A DNA stretch of 10,413 nt from Rhodospirillales bacterium (lineage in GTDB: Bacteria > Pseudomonadota > Alphaproteobacteria > Rhodospirillales > JASLLV01). Made by a program: the position numbers and the translations under genes. This document shows, one piece after another, positions 1 to 5,726 of this stretch. Location of the stretch: NCBI GenBank assembly GCA_030754475.1, contig JASMAE010000274.1, forward strand, positions 1 through 10,413. The letters are read 5' to 3'. Under the pieces are notes generated by a model, which was not told the DNA's origin, made no database searches, and saw only the letters and a program-made list of their open reading frames with translations. Each line of letters starts with the position of its first letter. The first letter of the stretch is position 1.

Positions 1-2
1 AG

Positions 3-233
3 CGCGTCGTCAAATCACCCATGGTTGGCATGATCTACTGCTCGCCCGAGCCGAACGCGCCGCCGTACGTCAAAGTCGGAGACCTGGTCGAGGAAGGGCA
101 GACGTTGTTCCTGATCGAAGCGATGAAGGTCTACAATTCCATCCCCGCCCCTTTTTCCGGCAAGGTGGCGCGCATCCTGATCAGTAACGGCGAGCCGGTC
201 GAATACGGTGAACCCCTTCTCGTGTTCGAGTAG
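3..233 (+). CDS. accB: Biotin carboxyl carrier protein of acetyl-CoA carboxylase, C-terminal part (5' end outside window)
   Basis: AccB carries the covalently bound biotin that shuttles CO2 from biotin carboxylase (AccC) to the carboxyltransferase in malonyl-CoA synthesis, the first committed step of fatty-acid synthesis in the cytoplasm. The open frame enters from the left edge (RVVKSPMVG...), so the ATG at 21 is internal and the true start lies upstream. What remains is essentially the whole biotinyl/lipoyl domain: the SPMVG entry strand, the AccB-type thumb segment SPEPNAPPYVKVGD, and the biotinylation motif EAMK with the modified lysine encoded at 126-128. The residue after the lysine is Val, where Leu or Met is commoner. 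It ends in the family-typical VEYGEPLLVFE. accC starts 17 bp after the stop, the usual accBC operon arrangement. Identity is secure; only the N-terminus is missing. Confidence 0.95.
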   Translation, partial: RVVKSPMVGMIYCSPEPNAPPYVKVGDLVEEGQTLFLIEAMKVYNSIPAPFSGKVARILISNGEPVEYGEPLLVFE

Positions 234-250
234 GCGGTGCCAAAGACGGC

Positions 251-1609
251 ATGTTCGAAAAGCTTCTGATCGCCAACCGCGGAGAGATCGCGCTTCGCAT
301 CCAACGGGCGTGCCGCGAGATGGGCATCAGCACCGTGGCCGTGCACTCCACCGCCGACGCCGACGCTATGCACGTTCGCCTGGCCGACGAATCGGTCTGC
401 ATCGGACCGCCACCGGCGCAGGAAAGCTACCTCAACGCCCACGCCATTCTTACGGCGGCGACGATCAGCAATGCCGACGCCATCCATCCCGGATACGGCT
501 TCCTCGCCGAGAACGCGGATTTCGCCACCATGGCGGAAGAGCACGGCTTCACGTTCGTCGGACCGCGGCCCGAACACATCCGGCGCATGGGTGACAAGAT
601 CGAGGCCAAGAAGACCGTCCAGGAAGCGGGAATTCCCGTCGTTCCCGGTTCCGACGGCGTCGTCACCGGCCCCGACGGCGCCCTCGAGGCCGCGGCCGCG
701 ATTGGATACCCGGTCATGATCAAGGCGTCCGCCGGCGGCGGCGGGCGGGGCATGCGCATGGTGGCCGCGGCGGACGAAATGCGGGACGCGTATAGCGCGG
801 CGTCGCACGAGGCGCAAACCGCGTTCGGATCCGGCGCGATGTACGTGGAGAAATACCTGGCCAACCCGCGCCACGTCGAAGTTCAGATCCTCGCCGATCA
901 GCATGGCACCGTCGTTCATTTGGGCGAGAGGGACTGCTCGCTCCAGCGCCGACACCAGAAACTGGTCGAAGAAGCCCCCTCGCCCGCCCTCAATCTCGAC
1001 CAAAGGAATGAGATCGGCCGAATCGCAACCGAAGCGGCGCGGCAGATCGGTTACCGCAGCGTCGGCACGTTCGAGTTCCTTTTCCAGGACGGCGAGTTCT
1101 ACTTCATCGAGATGAACACCCGCCTCCAGGTGGAGCACGCGGTCACCGAGATGATCTGCGGTTTGGACCTGGTTCGCGAAATGGTGCGGATCGCGGACGG
1201 CACGCCTTTGGACTTCGGCCAAGACGACATTCGATTCTTCGGTCACGCCATCGAATGCCGCGTCACGGCCGAAGATCCCGAGACGCTTCAACCCGCGCCG
1301 GGTACGGTGAGTATGTATCACGCGCCCGGAGGACTGGGCGTACGCGTCGATTCCGCGCTCTACTCCGGTTACCGGGTTCCACCTTATTACGACAGCATGG
1401 TCGCCAAGCTCATCGTTCACGGCGCCAACCGCAACGAGTGCCTGATGCGCCTCAGGCGCGCGCTCGACGAGTTTGTGATCGACGGCCTGACCACCACAAT
1501 TCCCATGTACCGGCGCTTGATCGGAGCCGCGGATTTTATTAACGGCGACTACGACATCCACTGGATGGAGAAGTTCGCCGCCGGAGCCGCGACCGAGCCC
1601 ACTTCATGA
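251..1609 (+). CDS. accC: Acetyl-CoA carboxylase, biotin carboxylase subunit
   Basis: AccC carboxylates AccB-linked biotin using ATP and bicarbonate. The 452-residue length matches the family. The protein opens with FEKLLIANRGEIALRI (N-terminal biotin carboxylase fold). The ATP-grasp part contains K116, K158, the glycine-rich loop AGGGGRGM at 161-168, H208, K237, the metal ligands E275 and E287, N289 and R291. R337 is the counterpart of the E. coli biotin-binding arginine R338; numbering runs one behind E. coli throughout most of the protein. The segment EMNTRLQVEHAVTE has Ala297 where most homologues have Pro. The C-terminal third (HAIECR, PPYYDSMVAKLIVHG, ALDEFVIDG, GDYDIHWMEKF) is the standard biotin carboxylase C-terminal domain and reads most like alphaproteobacterial versions. 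It lies in an operon behind accB, and aat follows after 46 bp. All catalytic residues I can place are intact, so it should be active. Confidence 0.97.
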   Translation: MFEKLLIANRGEIALRIQRACREMGISTVAVHSTADADAMHVRLADESVCIGPPPAQESYLNAHAILTAATISNADAIHPGYGFLAENADFATMAEEHGFTFVGPRPEHIRRMGDKIEAKKTVQEAGIPVVPGSDGVVTGPDGALEAAAAIGYPVMIKASAGGGGRGMRMVAAADEMRDAYSAASHEAQTAFGSGAMYVEKYLANPRHVEVQILADQHGTVVHLGERDCSLQRRHQKLVEEAPSPALNLDQRNEIGRIATEAARQIGYRSVGTFEFLFQDGEFYFIEMNTRLQVEHAVTEMICGLDLVREMVRIADGTPLDFGQDDIRFFGHAIECRVTAEDPETLQPAPGTVSMYHAPGGLGVRVDSALYSGYRVPPYYDSMVAKLIVHGANRNECLMRLRRALDEFVIDGLTTTIPMYRRLIGAADFINGDYDIHWMEKFAAGAATEPTS

Positions 1610-1655
1610 CGTCGCGCCGCCGCCGGCTTGGGAACCGGTTCGCGGATTCACCGTT

Positions 1656-2339
1656 ATGAGACGACCGCCGAGGGAATACGGCAGGCTGACTCCGGAGCTT
1701 CTTGTTCGCGCCTATGCCGCCGGCATTTTCCCGATGGCGGAATCTGGGGACGATCCGGCCGTGTACTGGGTCAATCCGCCGGTCCGGGGAGTCGTACCGC
1801 TCGCGCGATTCCACGTGCCGCGCCGCCTGGCGCGAACGGTGCGGGGCCAGCCGTTCGACATTCGCTGCGACCGCGCGTTCGCCGCGGTCATCCGTGCGTG
1901 CGCCGAATCCACCGATTCGCGCCCCGAGACCTGGATCAACGGCGAGATCCGCGACGCCTACACCGAACTGCACGGCCTCGGGCTCGCCCATTCGGTCGAG
2001 TGCTGGCACCAAGGCGACCTGGTGGGCGGGTGCTACGGTGTTGCGCTGGGCGGCGTGTTCTTCGGCGAGAGCATGTTCTCACGCGCGACGGATGCCAGCA
2101 AAGTAGCCCTCGTCCAATTGGCGGTCCGATTGATCCACGGCGGCTTCCAGCTCATGGACGTCCAGTTTGTCACCCCTCACCTACGACAATTTGGCGCCGT
2201 CGAGGTCCCGAACCGGCGTTACCTCCGGCTGCTGGCCGACGCGCTGCCGGTCAAGGCGCACTTTCATTCAGAGCTCACGCCTTCGGTGTTCGGCGCCGTC
2301 TTCGAAGCGCTGACGCAGTCGAGCACCCAGACGTCGTAG
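1656..2339 (+). CDS. aat: Leucyl/phenylalanyl-tRNA--protein transferase
   Basis: Aat transfers Leu or Phe from aminoacyl-tRNA to proteins with N-terminal Lys or Arg, marking them for ClpS/ClpAP degradation (bacterial N-degron pathway, cytoplasm). At 227 aa it is a normal length. Motifs in order: LTPELLVRAYAAGIFPM (11-27), YWVNPPVRGVVPL (37-49), W93 in the TWINGEI segment, FFGESMFSRATDASK (135-149, E138) and LMDVQFVTPHL (166-176, D168 and Q170). With a constant offset of 18, W93, E138, D168 and Q170 correspond to the E. coli residues W111, E156, D186 and Q188. The ATG at 1656 gives the family N-terminus and follows accC by 46 bp, so co-transcription is likely. No strong Shine-Dalgarno sequence is visible. 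The last 76 bp, encoding the tail that ends QSSTQTS, overlap the 3' end of the DUF2155 gene on the other strand. Confidence 0.95.
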   Translation: MRRPPREYGRLTPELLVRAYAAGIFPMAESGDDPAVYWVNPPVRGVVPLARFHVPRRLARTVRGQPFDIRCDRAFAAVIRACAESTDSRPETWINGEIRDAYTELHGLGLAHSVECWHQGDLVGGCYGVALGGVFFGESMFSRATDASKVALVQLAVRLIHGGFQLMDVQFVTPHLRQFGAVEVPNRRYLRLLADALPVKAHFHSELTPSVFGAVFEALTQSSTQTS

Positions 2340-2701
2340 ACGGGATGTTCGAGGGCCGAAAGCGCGGGAATCGAAGCGAACATCCAGCCCCGGAACAGGC
2401 TCAACGCCGGCGCGCCCTGACGAACCTCCCAGATATCTAGGAATGCGGCGCTTTCCGGCGGCTCCTCGGGGGGCCGCTTGTCGCAAGTCCGGGCGATGAT
2501 CTCCAGCGTCCCGAAACGCACGGTCCGGCCCACCGGCGCTTCGATCTCCGTGACCCGGGCAGTGACCTTGTCGAGTCCCTGCAGCACCGCCACTTCGTAA
2601 GGTTCCGCGAAGGAGGCCGCGGAACGCGCGACAGCGAACGCAACGGCCAACGCCGCCACCAACGGGCCGCGTCCGGTCGGGAGCGATAGCGCACGCCTCA
2701 T
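2264..2701 (-). CDS. DUF2155-family exported protein
   Basis: This is a 145-aa protein that I recognise as the DUF2155 family, of unknown function, typically encoded beside aat and NDUFA12 in Alphaproteobacteria. The N-terminus is a clear export signal: positively charged MRR, a hydrophobic run rich in Ala, Val and Leu at about 13-27, and a likely cleavage after SFA near residue 32. The mature protein therefore probably acts in the periplasm. The domain body shows LQGLDKVTARVTEIEAPVG, FGTLEIIARTC, FLDIWE, LFRGWMFAS and HPVYDVWVLDC. Cys73 and Cys129 could form a disulfide after export (inference). The start overlaps the methyltransferase stop as ATGA (2698-2701), implying coupled translation as the last gene of the minus-strand unit. 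Its final 76 bp overlap aat convergently, and the conserved YDVWVLDC end lies inside that overlap. Confidence 0.88.
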   Translation of the reverse strand: MRRALSLPTGRGPLVAALAVAFAVARSAASFAEPYEVAVLQGLDKVTARVTEIEAPVGRTVRFGTLEIIARTCDKRPPEEPPESAAFLDIWEVRQGAPALSLFRGWMFASIPALSALEHPVYDVWVLDCVSASKTAPNTEGVSSE

Positions 2702-3498
2702 CTGGCCCCTCGCACCGGTGCCGGTTTGTGCGCGACGAACCGCAGGCGCACGTAGTCCACGGTCCAGCGCCCGTCAGAATCACAAAGTTCCGGCGCCGCC
2801 GCATCGCATACCTCGGCAAGAAACGCGGCGCGTCCGGACTCGGGCACGGCTCCGCTCAAGCCGGCCGTGAAAATCTCCAGCCAGTCCGAAAGGTGGCCGG
2901 GTATCGGGGTCGGGCGGGGAAAGAGCGCGATAGAGGCGACGCGGAACCCGCCTTCTTCGAGTGCGCGCCGGTATTCTTCGGCGTCGGGGAAGTACCAGGG
3001 ATCGAGCCCATCCCATTCGAGGCCTCGCGCGGCAAGCGCGCGCGCGAGTGCGCGCGTCACGATCCCGATGTTGCCCGCACCCCCGAGTTCGCCGACGAAC
3101 CTGCCGCCCGGCTTCAAGGCACGTTCGACGCCCGCGATCACCCTTCGGGGCGGCCGCATCCAATGGAGGGCAGCGTTGCTGAACACGGCATCGAACTCGG
3201 ACTCGTAAGAAAGCGCCGACCCGTCGCCGAGGCGGGCGGCGATCCCGCGCGCGCGCGCGACCGCCACCTGTTCGGGGCTCGAATCGAGGCCGATGACGTC
3301 GGCCCCGCGCTCGCGCACGAGCGCGCTCAACGCTCCGTCGCCGCAACCGAGATCGAGAATCCGCTCGCCGGCCGTGGGTGCGAGCGCGTCCACGACCGCG
3401 AAGCCGTACTCGGAGACGAAGCGCGCGTCGCGCCCGTAACGCTCCGGGTCCCAAGTCTGGCGGGGTGTCGCGGCTTCGGCGCTACTCGCCCGCGCCAT
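2698..3498 (-). CDS. Class I SAM-dependent methyltransferase
   Basis: A predicted 266-aa methyltransferase of the BioC/trans-aconitate-methyltransferase-like type; the substrate cannot be named. Visible features are an N-terminal WDPERYGRDARFVSEYG segment (16-32), SAM motif I ILDLGCGDGALS (47-58), the acidic end of strand 2 in VIGLDSSPEQ, then FDAVFSNAALHWM and the post-motif VERALKPGGRFVGELGG. The C-terminal half (WYFPDAEEYRRALEEGGF, DWLEIF) is the usual lid and substrate-side region. The frame stays open to 3813, but that extension is low-complexity Ser/Arg/Ala read through the MCE gene in another frame. The ATG at 3498 is the sensible start. It lies 17 bp inside the MCE protein B gene, and the stop overlaps the DUF2155 start by 4 bp, so translation is probably coupled on both sides. 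Alternating CG runs near 3027-3056 and 3244-3258 encode Ala/Arg-rich helices. Confidence 0.85.
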   Translation of the reverse strand: MARASSAEAATPRQTWDPERYGRDARFVSEYGFAVVDALAPTAGERILDLGCGDGALSALVRERGADVIGLDSSPEQVAVARARGIAARLGDGSALSYESEFDAVFSNAALHWMRPPRRVIAGVERALKPGGRFVGELGGAGNIGIVTRALARALAARGLEWDGLDPWYFPDAEEYRRALEEGGFRVASIALFPRPTPIPGHLSDWLEIFTAGLSGAVPESGRAAFLAEVCDAAAPELCDSDGRWTVDYVRLRFVAHKPAPVRGAR

Positions 3499-3952
3499 TC
3501 GAATCGTTGCCGCCGGTGGCGAGAAAGATGATCTCGCCCACCTGATCCTCGAGCGAGCGGAAGTCCTTGGTGCGGCTGATGATCCCGCCCGATTCGAGCG
3601 CGGTCTCATCCCTTCCGGGCTCCAGGCGCACATACTTGCCCCCGAGAATCCCGTCGCTGCCGATGGCGGCGACGGTGTCTGCGGGAAGCTCGATCGTCGG
3701 CATGATCGACAAGATCGCGAGCGCATCGTAGGTCTCGGCGTCGAGGCTGAGATCGACCACGGTGCCGACCTTGATGCCGCTGATCCTGACGTCGCTGCCC
3801 TTCTTAAGCCCACCCACCTTGAAGAAGGCGGCGGTCACCTCGTAGCCCGCGACCGCCTTGAGCTCGGCGGTCGTGTACGCGAAGTACACGAACAGACCCG
3901 CGACCAACAAGACCACGGCACCCATTATCGATTCAACGAGGTTGCGGCCCAT
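3482..3952 (-). CDS. MlaD-like MCE domain protein B (phospholipid transport, substrate-binding subunit)
   Basis: A 156-aa MCE-domain protein of the MlaD type. MlaD is the inner-membrane-anchored periplasmic ring of the Mla ABC system, which moves phospholipids between outer and inner membrane. The layout is standard: a short cytoplasmic start MGRNLVES, one transmembrane helix (about 9-27, GAVVLLVAGLFVYFAY) and an MCE domain at about 37-115 with FFKVGGLKKGSDVRISGIKVGTV and the conserved DGILGGKYVRLEPG. A short C-terminal segment ending EIIFLATGG replaces the long helix of larger MCE proteins. It begins 2 bp after the stop of paralogue A and overlaps the methyltransferase start by 17 bp. Of the two MCE genes this one is closest to the canonical alphaproteobacterial MlaD. 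No mlaE, mlaF or mlaC gene is in the window, so partners must be encoded elsewhere (inference). Confidence 0.92.
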   Translation of the reverse strand: MGRNLVESIMGAVVLLVAGLFVYFAYTTAELKAVAGYEVTAAFFKVGGLKKGSDVRISGIKVGTVVDLSLDAETYDALAILSIMPTIELPADTVAAIGSDGILGGKYVRLEPGRDETALESGGIISRTKDFRSLEDQVGEIIFLATGGNDSNGAGE

Positions 3953-3954
3953 GC

Positions 3955-4449
3955 TCAGCCTCCCGTCTTCGCCGGCGCGTCGGCCTCGCCCCGGTCCTTT
4001 CGTACGCGCTTGGCCTTACCTTCGGCGATGATCAACTCAAGCAGTTCGTCCACCAGGACGGCGTCCTGGGTGAAACTGATGTTATCGTCGTTCTGGAAGT
4101 AGGTTTCCTCGCCGCCCGGGTCGAGCACAACGAACTTACTGCCGAACAACCCGTCGGTATGGATCGCCGCAGCCGAATCCTCAGGGATTCGGACACCGGC
4201 GTCGAGCCGCATCGCGATCCGGGCACGGAAATCGTCGACCAGAGTCATCCGTTCGACCGAACCGACCCCGATTCCGCCCAGGCGGACCTCGTCGCCGACC
4301 ACCAAGCCGTCGACCCGGTTGAAAGTCGCGGTCAGAACATTGGCGCCGATGGCCTTGATTTCGCTCGCCTTATAAGACTGAAGGAACAGAAACGCGAGCG
4401 ACGCGACGATCACCGCGCCGACAAGGACTTCCCGGATCTCGCGGGTCAT
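3955..4449 (-). CDS. MlaD-like MCE domain protein A (tandem paralogue)
   Basis: A 164-aa MCE-domain protein and tandem paralogue of the next gene. It has an N-terminal transmembrane helix (about 9-25, VGAVIVASLAFLFLQSY) followed by an MCE domain: FNRVDGLVVGDEVRLGGIGVGSVERM (about 43-68) and TDGLFGSKFVVLDPGGEE (about 98-115). The C-terminus is charged (EGKAKRVRKDRGEADAPAKTGG), unlike paralogue B. The two share the same domain order and length, with matching residues throughout the MCE core but clearly diverged sequence. It sits between NDUFA12 (61 bp upstream) and paralogue B (2 bp downstream). A reasonable inference is a mixed A/B MCE ring or two related transporters sharing one permease/ATPase; the sequence cannot tell which. 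ATG 4449 has no strong Shine-Dalgarno but places the membrane helix correctly at the N-terminus. Confidence 0.9.
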   Translation of the reverse strand: MTREIREVLVGAVIVASLAFLFLQSYKASEIKAIGANVLTATFNRVDGLVVGDEVRLGGIGVGSVERMTLVDDFRARIAMRLDAGVRIPEDSAAAIHTDGLFGSKFVVLDPGGEETYFQNDDNISFTQDAVLVDELLELIIAEGKAKRVRKDRGEADAPAKTGG

Positions 4450-4510
4450 GTTCCAGCCCGGTCGTCAGCGTGCCGCGCGAATCGGGGCCCCGATTCGCGG
4501 CCGCGCGCGT

Positions 4511-4867
4511 TCACTCCGGCGTCCACGGTTCGTAGTCGCCGGTAGCCCGGGCCCGGTGACCGCCCTTGAGGTCGTGGCCCGCGGGCCGGTAGGCGGCCGT
4601 CGTTCCGGTGAGATTGGGAAGGTGCTCTTTCTGCCAGGGCCGGGAATCGGCGGCGAATTCGGTCAGCGGCGCGTCGGTCGTGTGATGGAGCCAAGCGTGC
4701 CATTCCGGCGGCACCTTCGACGCCTCCGTCTTGCCGTTGAACAAGACCCAACGCCTTTCGCGGCCGTGCAGGCGAGCGCGCCGGCCGCGGTAATAGCGGT
4801 TCCCGAACTCGTCCCGTCCGACGAGTTCGCCAGCGATCCAGGTGTGGACGAGCGTCCGGATGTCCAT
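4511..4867 (-). CDS. NDUFA12-family NADH:ubiquinone oxidoreductase subunit
   Basis: A 118-aa homologue of the mitochondrial complex I 17.2-kDa subunit. In Alphaproteobacteria this family is a supernumerary complex I subunit on the peripheral arm, shown for Paracoccus. Diagnostic segments are the start TWIAGELVGRDEFGNRYY (9-26), ERRWVLFNG (37-45), PPEWHAWLHHTTDAPL (53-68), WQKEHLPNLTGTTAAYRP (78-95) and a C-terminal YEPWTPE. The N-terminus before GELVG is about ten residues, shorter than the usual leader, so a slightly upstream start cannot be excluded, but ATG 4867 is the only good candidate. It is the first intact gene of the minus-strand unit. Its promoter must lie in or beyond the adjacent PAS pseudogene; I could not identify one. 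The nuo operon itself is not in the window. Confidence 0.93.
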   Translation of the reverse strand: MDIRTLVHTWIAGELVGRDEFGNRYYRGRRARLHGRERRWVLFNGKTEASKVPPEWHAWLHHTTDAPLTEFAADSRPWQKEHLPNLTGTTAAYRPAGHDLKGGHRARATGDYEPWTPE

Positions 4868-4936
4868 GGGTTTGCGTTATCGTGCTCGAAGCCGAGCGAT
4901 GGGACCGAAAGGAACGCCGGCAACTATGGCAGCTTG

Positions 4937-5172
4937 GGGCTGGCGCGTCCAGCGCGACCGCGCCGGCGAACTGTCCGGTCGCCACGCGGCGCGGCGCACC
5001 AGCACCACGACGGTCGTGCCCGGCGCCGCGTTTTCGGCGATCTTCGGAAAATGTCCCGATAGTTGTGGTTGCAAAGCACCAGCCCTTCATCTGGATCGAA
5101 GATCACGAATCCCATGGTCATGGTCTCCGCGCGGTACGCATCGGCGTCGCTCTTCTTCGGATAGATGACCAA
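4937..5172 (-). pseudogene. Remnant of a PAS-domain (PAS_7-like) sensor gene, split by two frameshifts
   Basis: Three minus-strand frames read in succession give one continuous PAS-like domain. Frame 1 (down to about 5047) reads DAYRAETMTMGFVIFDPDEG and then LVLCNHNYRDIF. Frame 2 (about 5050-4988) continues FPKIAENAAPGTTVVVLVRR. Frame 3 (about 4985-4937) continues VATGQFAGAVALDAP. Each junction needs one extra base, the first inside a TTTTCC run and the second in a GC-rich stretch. The assembled order (GFxIFDxDExLVLCNxxYRDIFPKIA, PGT, LVRR, GQFAGAV) matches the opening of PAS domains found at the front of alphaproteobacterial sensor kinases and diguanylate cyclases. No downstream kinase or cyclase domain follows: NDUFA12 starts at 4867. 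Upstream the frame is closed by a stop at 5227-5229. Most likely this is a decayed gene; paired sequencing errors in a draft assembly are the alternative. Confidence 0.6.
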
Positions 5173-5628
5173 AGCGGCCCCTCTTGTGGCGGACCCGCAT
5201 GCGACGTCCGTCGCGGCTCCAGCCCACTACCACGTCCCGGTTCCCGGAATCGGAAGCGGGAATCTCACTCTCAAGGTCGTTCAGCCTCAAAGTCGTTCGA
5301 CGCCTCCGCCAACACGCTCTCGCCCGCCGCACCGACCGCGGCCATACCAGATGGCGCGCGAGCACCCCGTCGCAGCTGACGCGACGCCCTCCGTCCGCGG
5401 CGTCGTGGTCTTCAAGGTGGTTGTCCGATTCGCTCGCCCATGGCGTGGTCGAATCGGGCGGCGCCGTCAACGTTGGTGCGGGCGATCCAGGGTACCAACA
5501 CGCATCACGTTCCACATTTCGCATAGGGAAAGCGACCGTCAGAATACAAAACTGAATCGGTGACCCAGCCGTTGCAGGGGTCCGTGGAGTTGAGGCGGGA
5601 CCCCAAAGACGGCGCCCAACCGCCTGAC
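5173..5628. other. Stretch with no convincing gene
   Basis: Between the PAS remnant and the nrdJ control region I see no reading frame with credible protein-like content. A 189-codon minus-strand frame crosses it (5656-5087), but its translation is Arg/Thr/Pro-rich without recognisable motifs. A short run at about 5276-5200 (LESEIPASDSGNRDVVVGW) is slightly more protein-like and could be more debris of the broken PAS gene, but this is weak. No tRNA, riboswitch or phage signature is visible. The right end contains the inverted repeat listed at 5577-5604. Confidence 0.5.
5577..5604. repeat. 7-bp inverted repeat, possible hairpin
   Basis: GGGGTCC (5577-5583) and GGACCCC (5598-5604) can pair around a 14-nt loop. 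A second complementary pair, AGGCGG (5593-5598) and CCGCCT (5620-5625), competes for the same bases, so alternative folds are possible. No T-tract follows on either strand, so this is not a standard intrinsic terminator. It lies just upstream of the first NrdR-like site. Role unknown. Confidence 0.35.
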
Positions 5629-5676
5629 ATACAACATCTTGTGATCTAAGAAGCAAAACAATACAAAATTCTGTTG
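5629..5676 (+). promoter_or_regulatory. Upstream pair of NrdR-box-like sites (5629-5644 and 5661-5676)
   Basis: NrdR is the ATP/dATP-sensing repressor of ribonucleotide reductase genes and binds paired 16-bp boxes of consensus acaCwAtATaTwGtgt, usually 31-32 bp apart. The site at 5629, ATACAACATCTTGTGA, matches 12 of 16 positions, including all six core bases (C4, A6, A8, T9, T11, G13). The site at 5661, ATACAAAATTCTGTTG, matches 10 of 16 and lacks only T11 of the core. Start-to-start spacing is 32 bp. Individually these are modest matches. Their spacing, and a second pair downstream ahead of an RNR gene, are what support the call. Confidence 0.45.
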
Positions 5677-5714
5677 CGCCGAAGATATTTTATCTGTTGC
5701 GCCGAAGATATTTT
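5670..5714. repeat. Perfect 22-bp tandem direct repeat (5670-5691 and 5693-5714)
   Basis: Two identical 22-bp units beginning TCTGTTGCGCCGAAG and ending ATATTTT are separated by one base, giving a 23-bp period. The first copy overlaps the end of the NrdR-like site at 5661, and the second ends exactly where the site at 5715 begins. Each copy contains TTGCGC, a possible -35 hexamer. Nothing else in the window shows exact repetition of this length. It may be a recent replication-slippage duplication within the nrdJ promoter or a tandem site for another regulator. Confidence 0.9.
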
Positions 5715-5726
5715 TTGCTACATATT
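5697..5726 (+). promoter_or_regulatory. Candidate nrdJ promoter
   Basis: TTGCGC (5697-5702, in the second repeat copy) and CATATT (5721-5726) are separated by 18 bp and lie about 130 bp upstream of the nrdJ ATG. The -10 hexamer is a 4-of-6 match and lies inside the NrdR-like site at 5715-5730, which would suit repression by promoter occlusion. The hexamers are weak, so the exact promoter is uncertain. Confidence 0.28.

Noticed and set aside
131..1561. 476-codon open frame on the minus strand
   Set aside because: It is antisense to accC, whose motifs are fully convincing. The translation has no recognisable domain and arises from GC-rich third positions in the sense gene.
1628..2440. 270-codon plus-strand frame overlapping aat
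   Set aside because: Arg/Gly/Pro-rich shadow of aat in a different frame, with no motif.
3027..3258. Alternating CG runs as possible Z-DNA or a functional element
   Set aside because: They coincide with Ala/Arg codons of the methyltransferase in a GC-rich genome; no further structure supports a role.
2728..3531. 267-codon plus-strand frame antisense to the methyltransferase
   Set aside because: Antisense shadow. The minus-strand frame carries clear SAM-binding motifs.
3499..3813. N-terminal extension of the methyltransferase frame up to an upstream start
   Set aside because: The extra 105 residues are Ser/Arg/Ala-rich low complexity and overlap the MCE protein B gene in another frame. The ATG at 3498 gives a normal family N-terminus.
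5541..5560. Additional NrdR-like site around AATACAAAACTG
   Set aside because: It shares the left half but lacks core T9 and later positions, and has no partner at 31-32 bp.
5087..5656. 189-codon minus-strand frame through the intergenic stretch
   Set aside because: No motif or protein-like composition overall. At most a short part near 5200-5276 could be debris of the PAS gene, which is too weak to call.
5670..5714. Minimal CRISPR array
   Set aside because: Two repeat units separated by one base leave no spacer and no cas genes are present; this is a tandem direct repeat.
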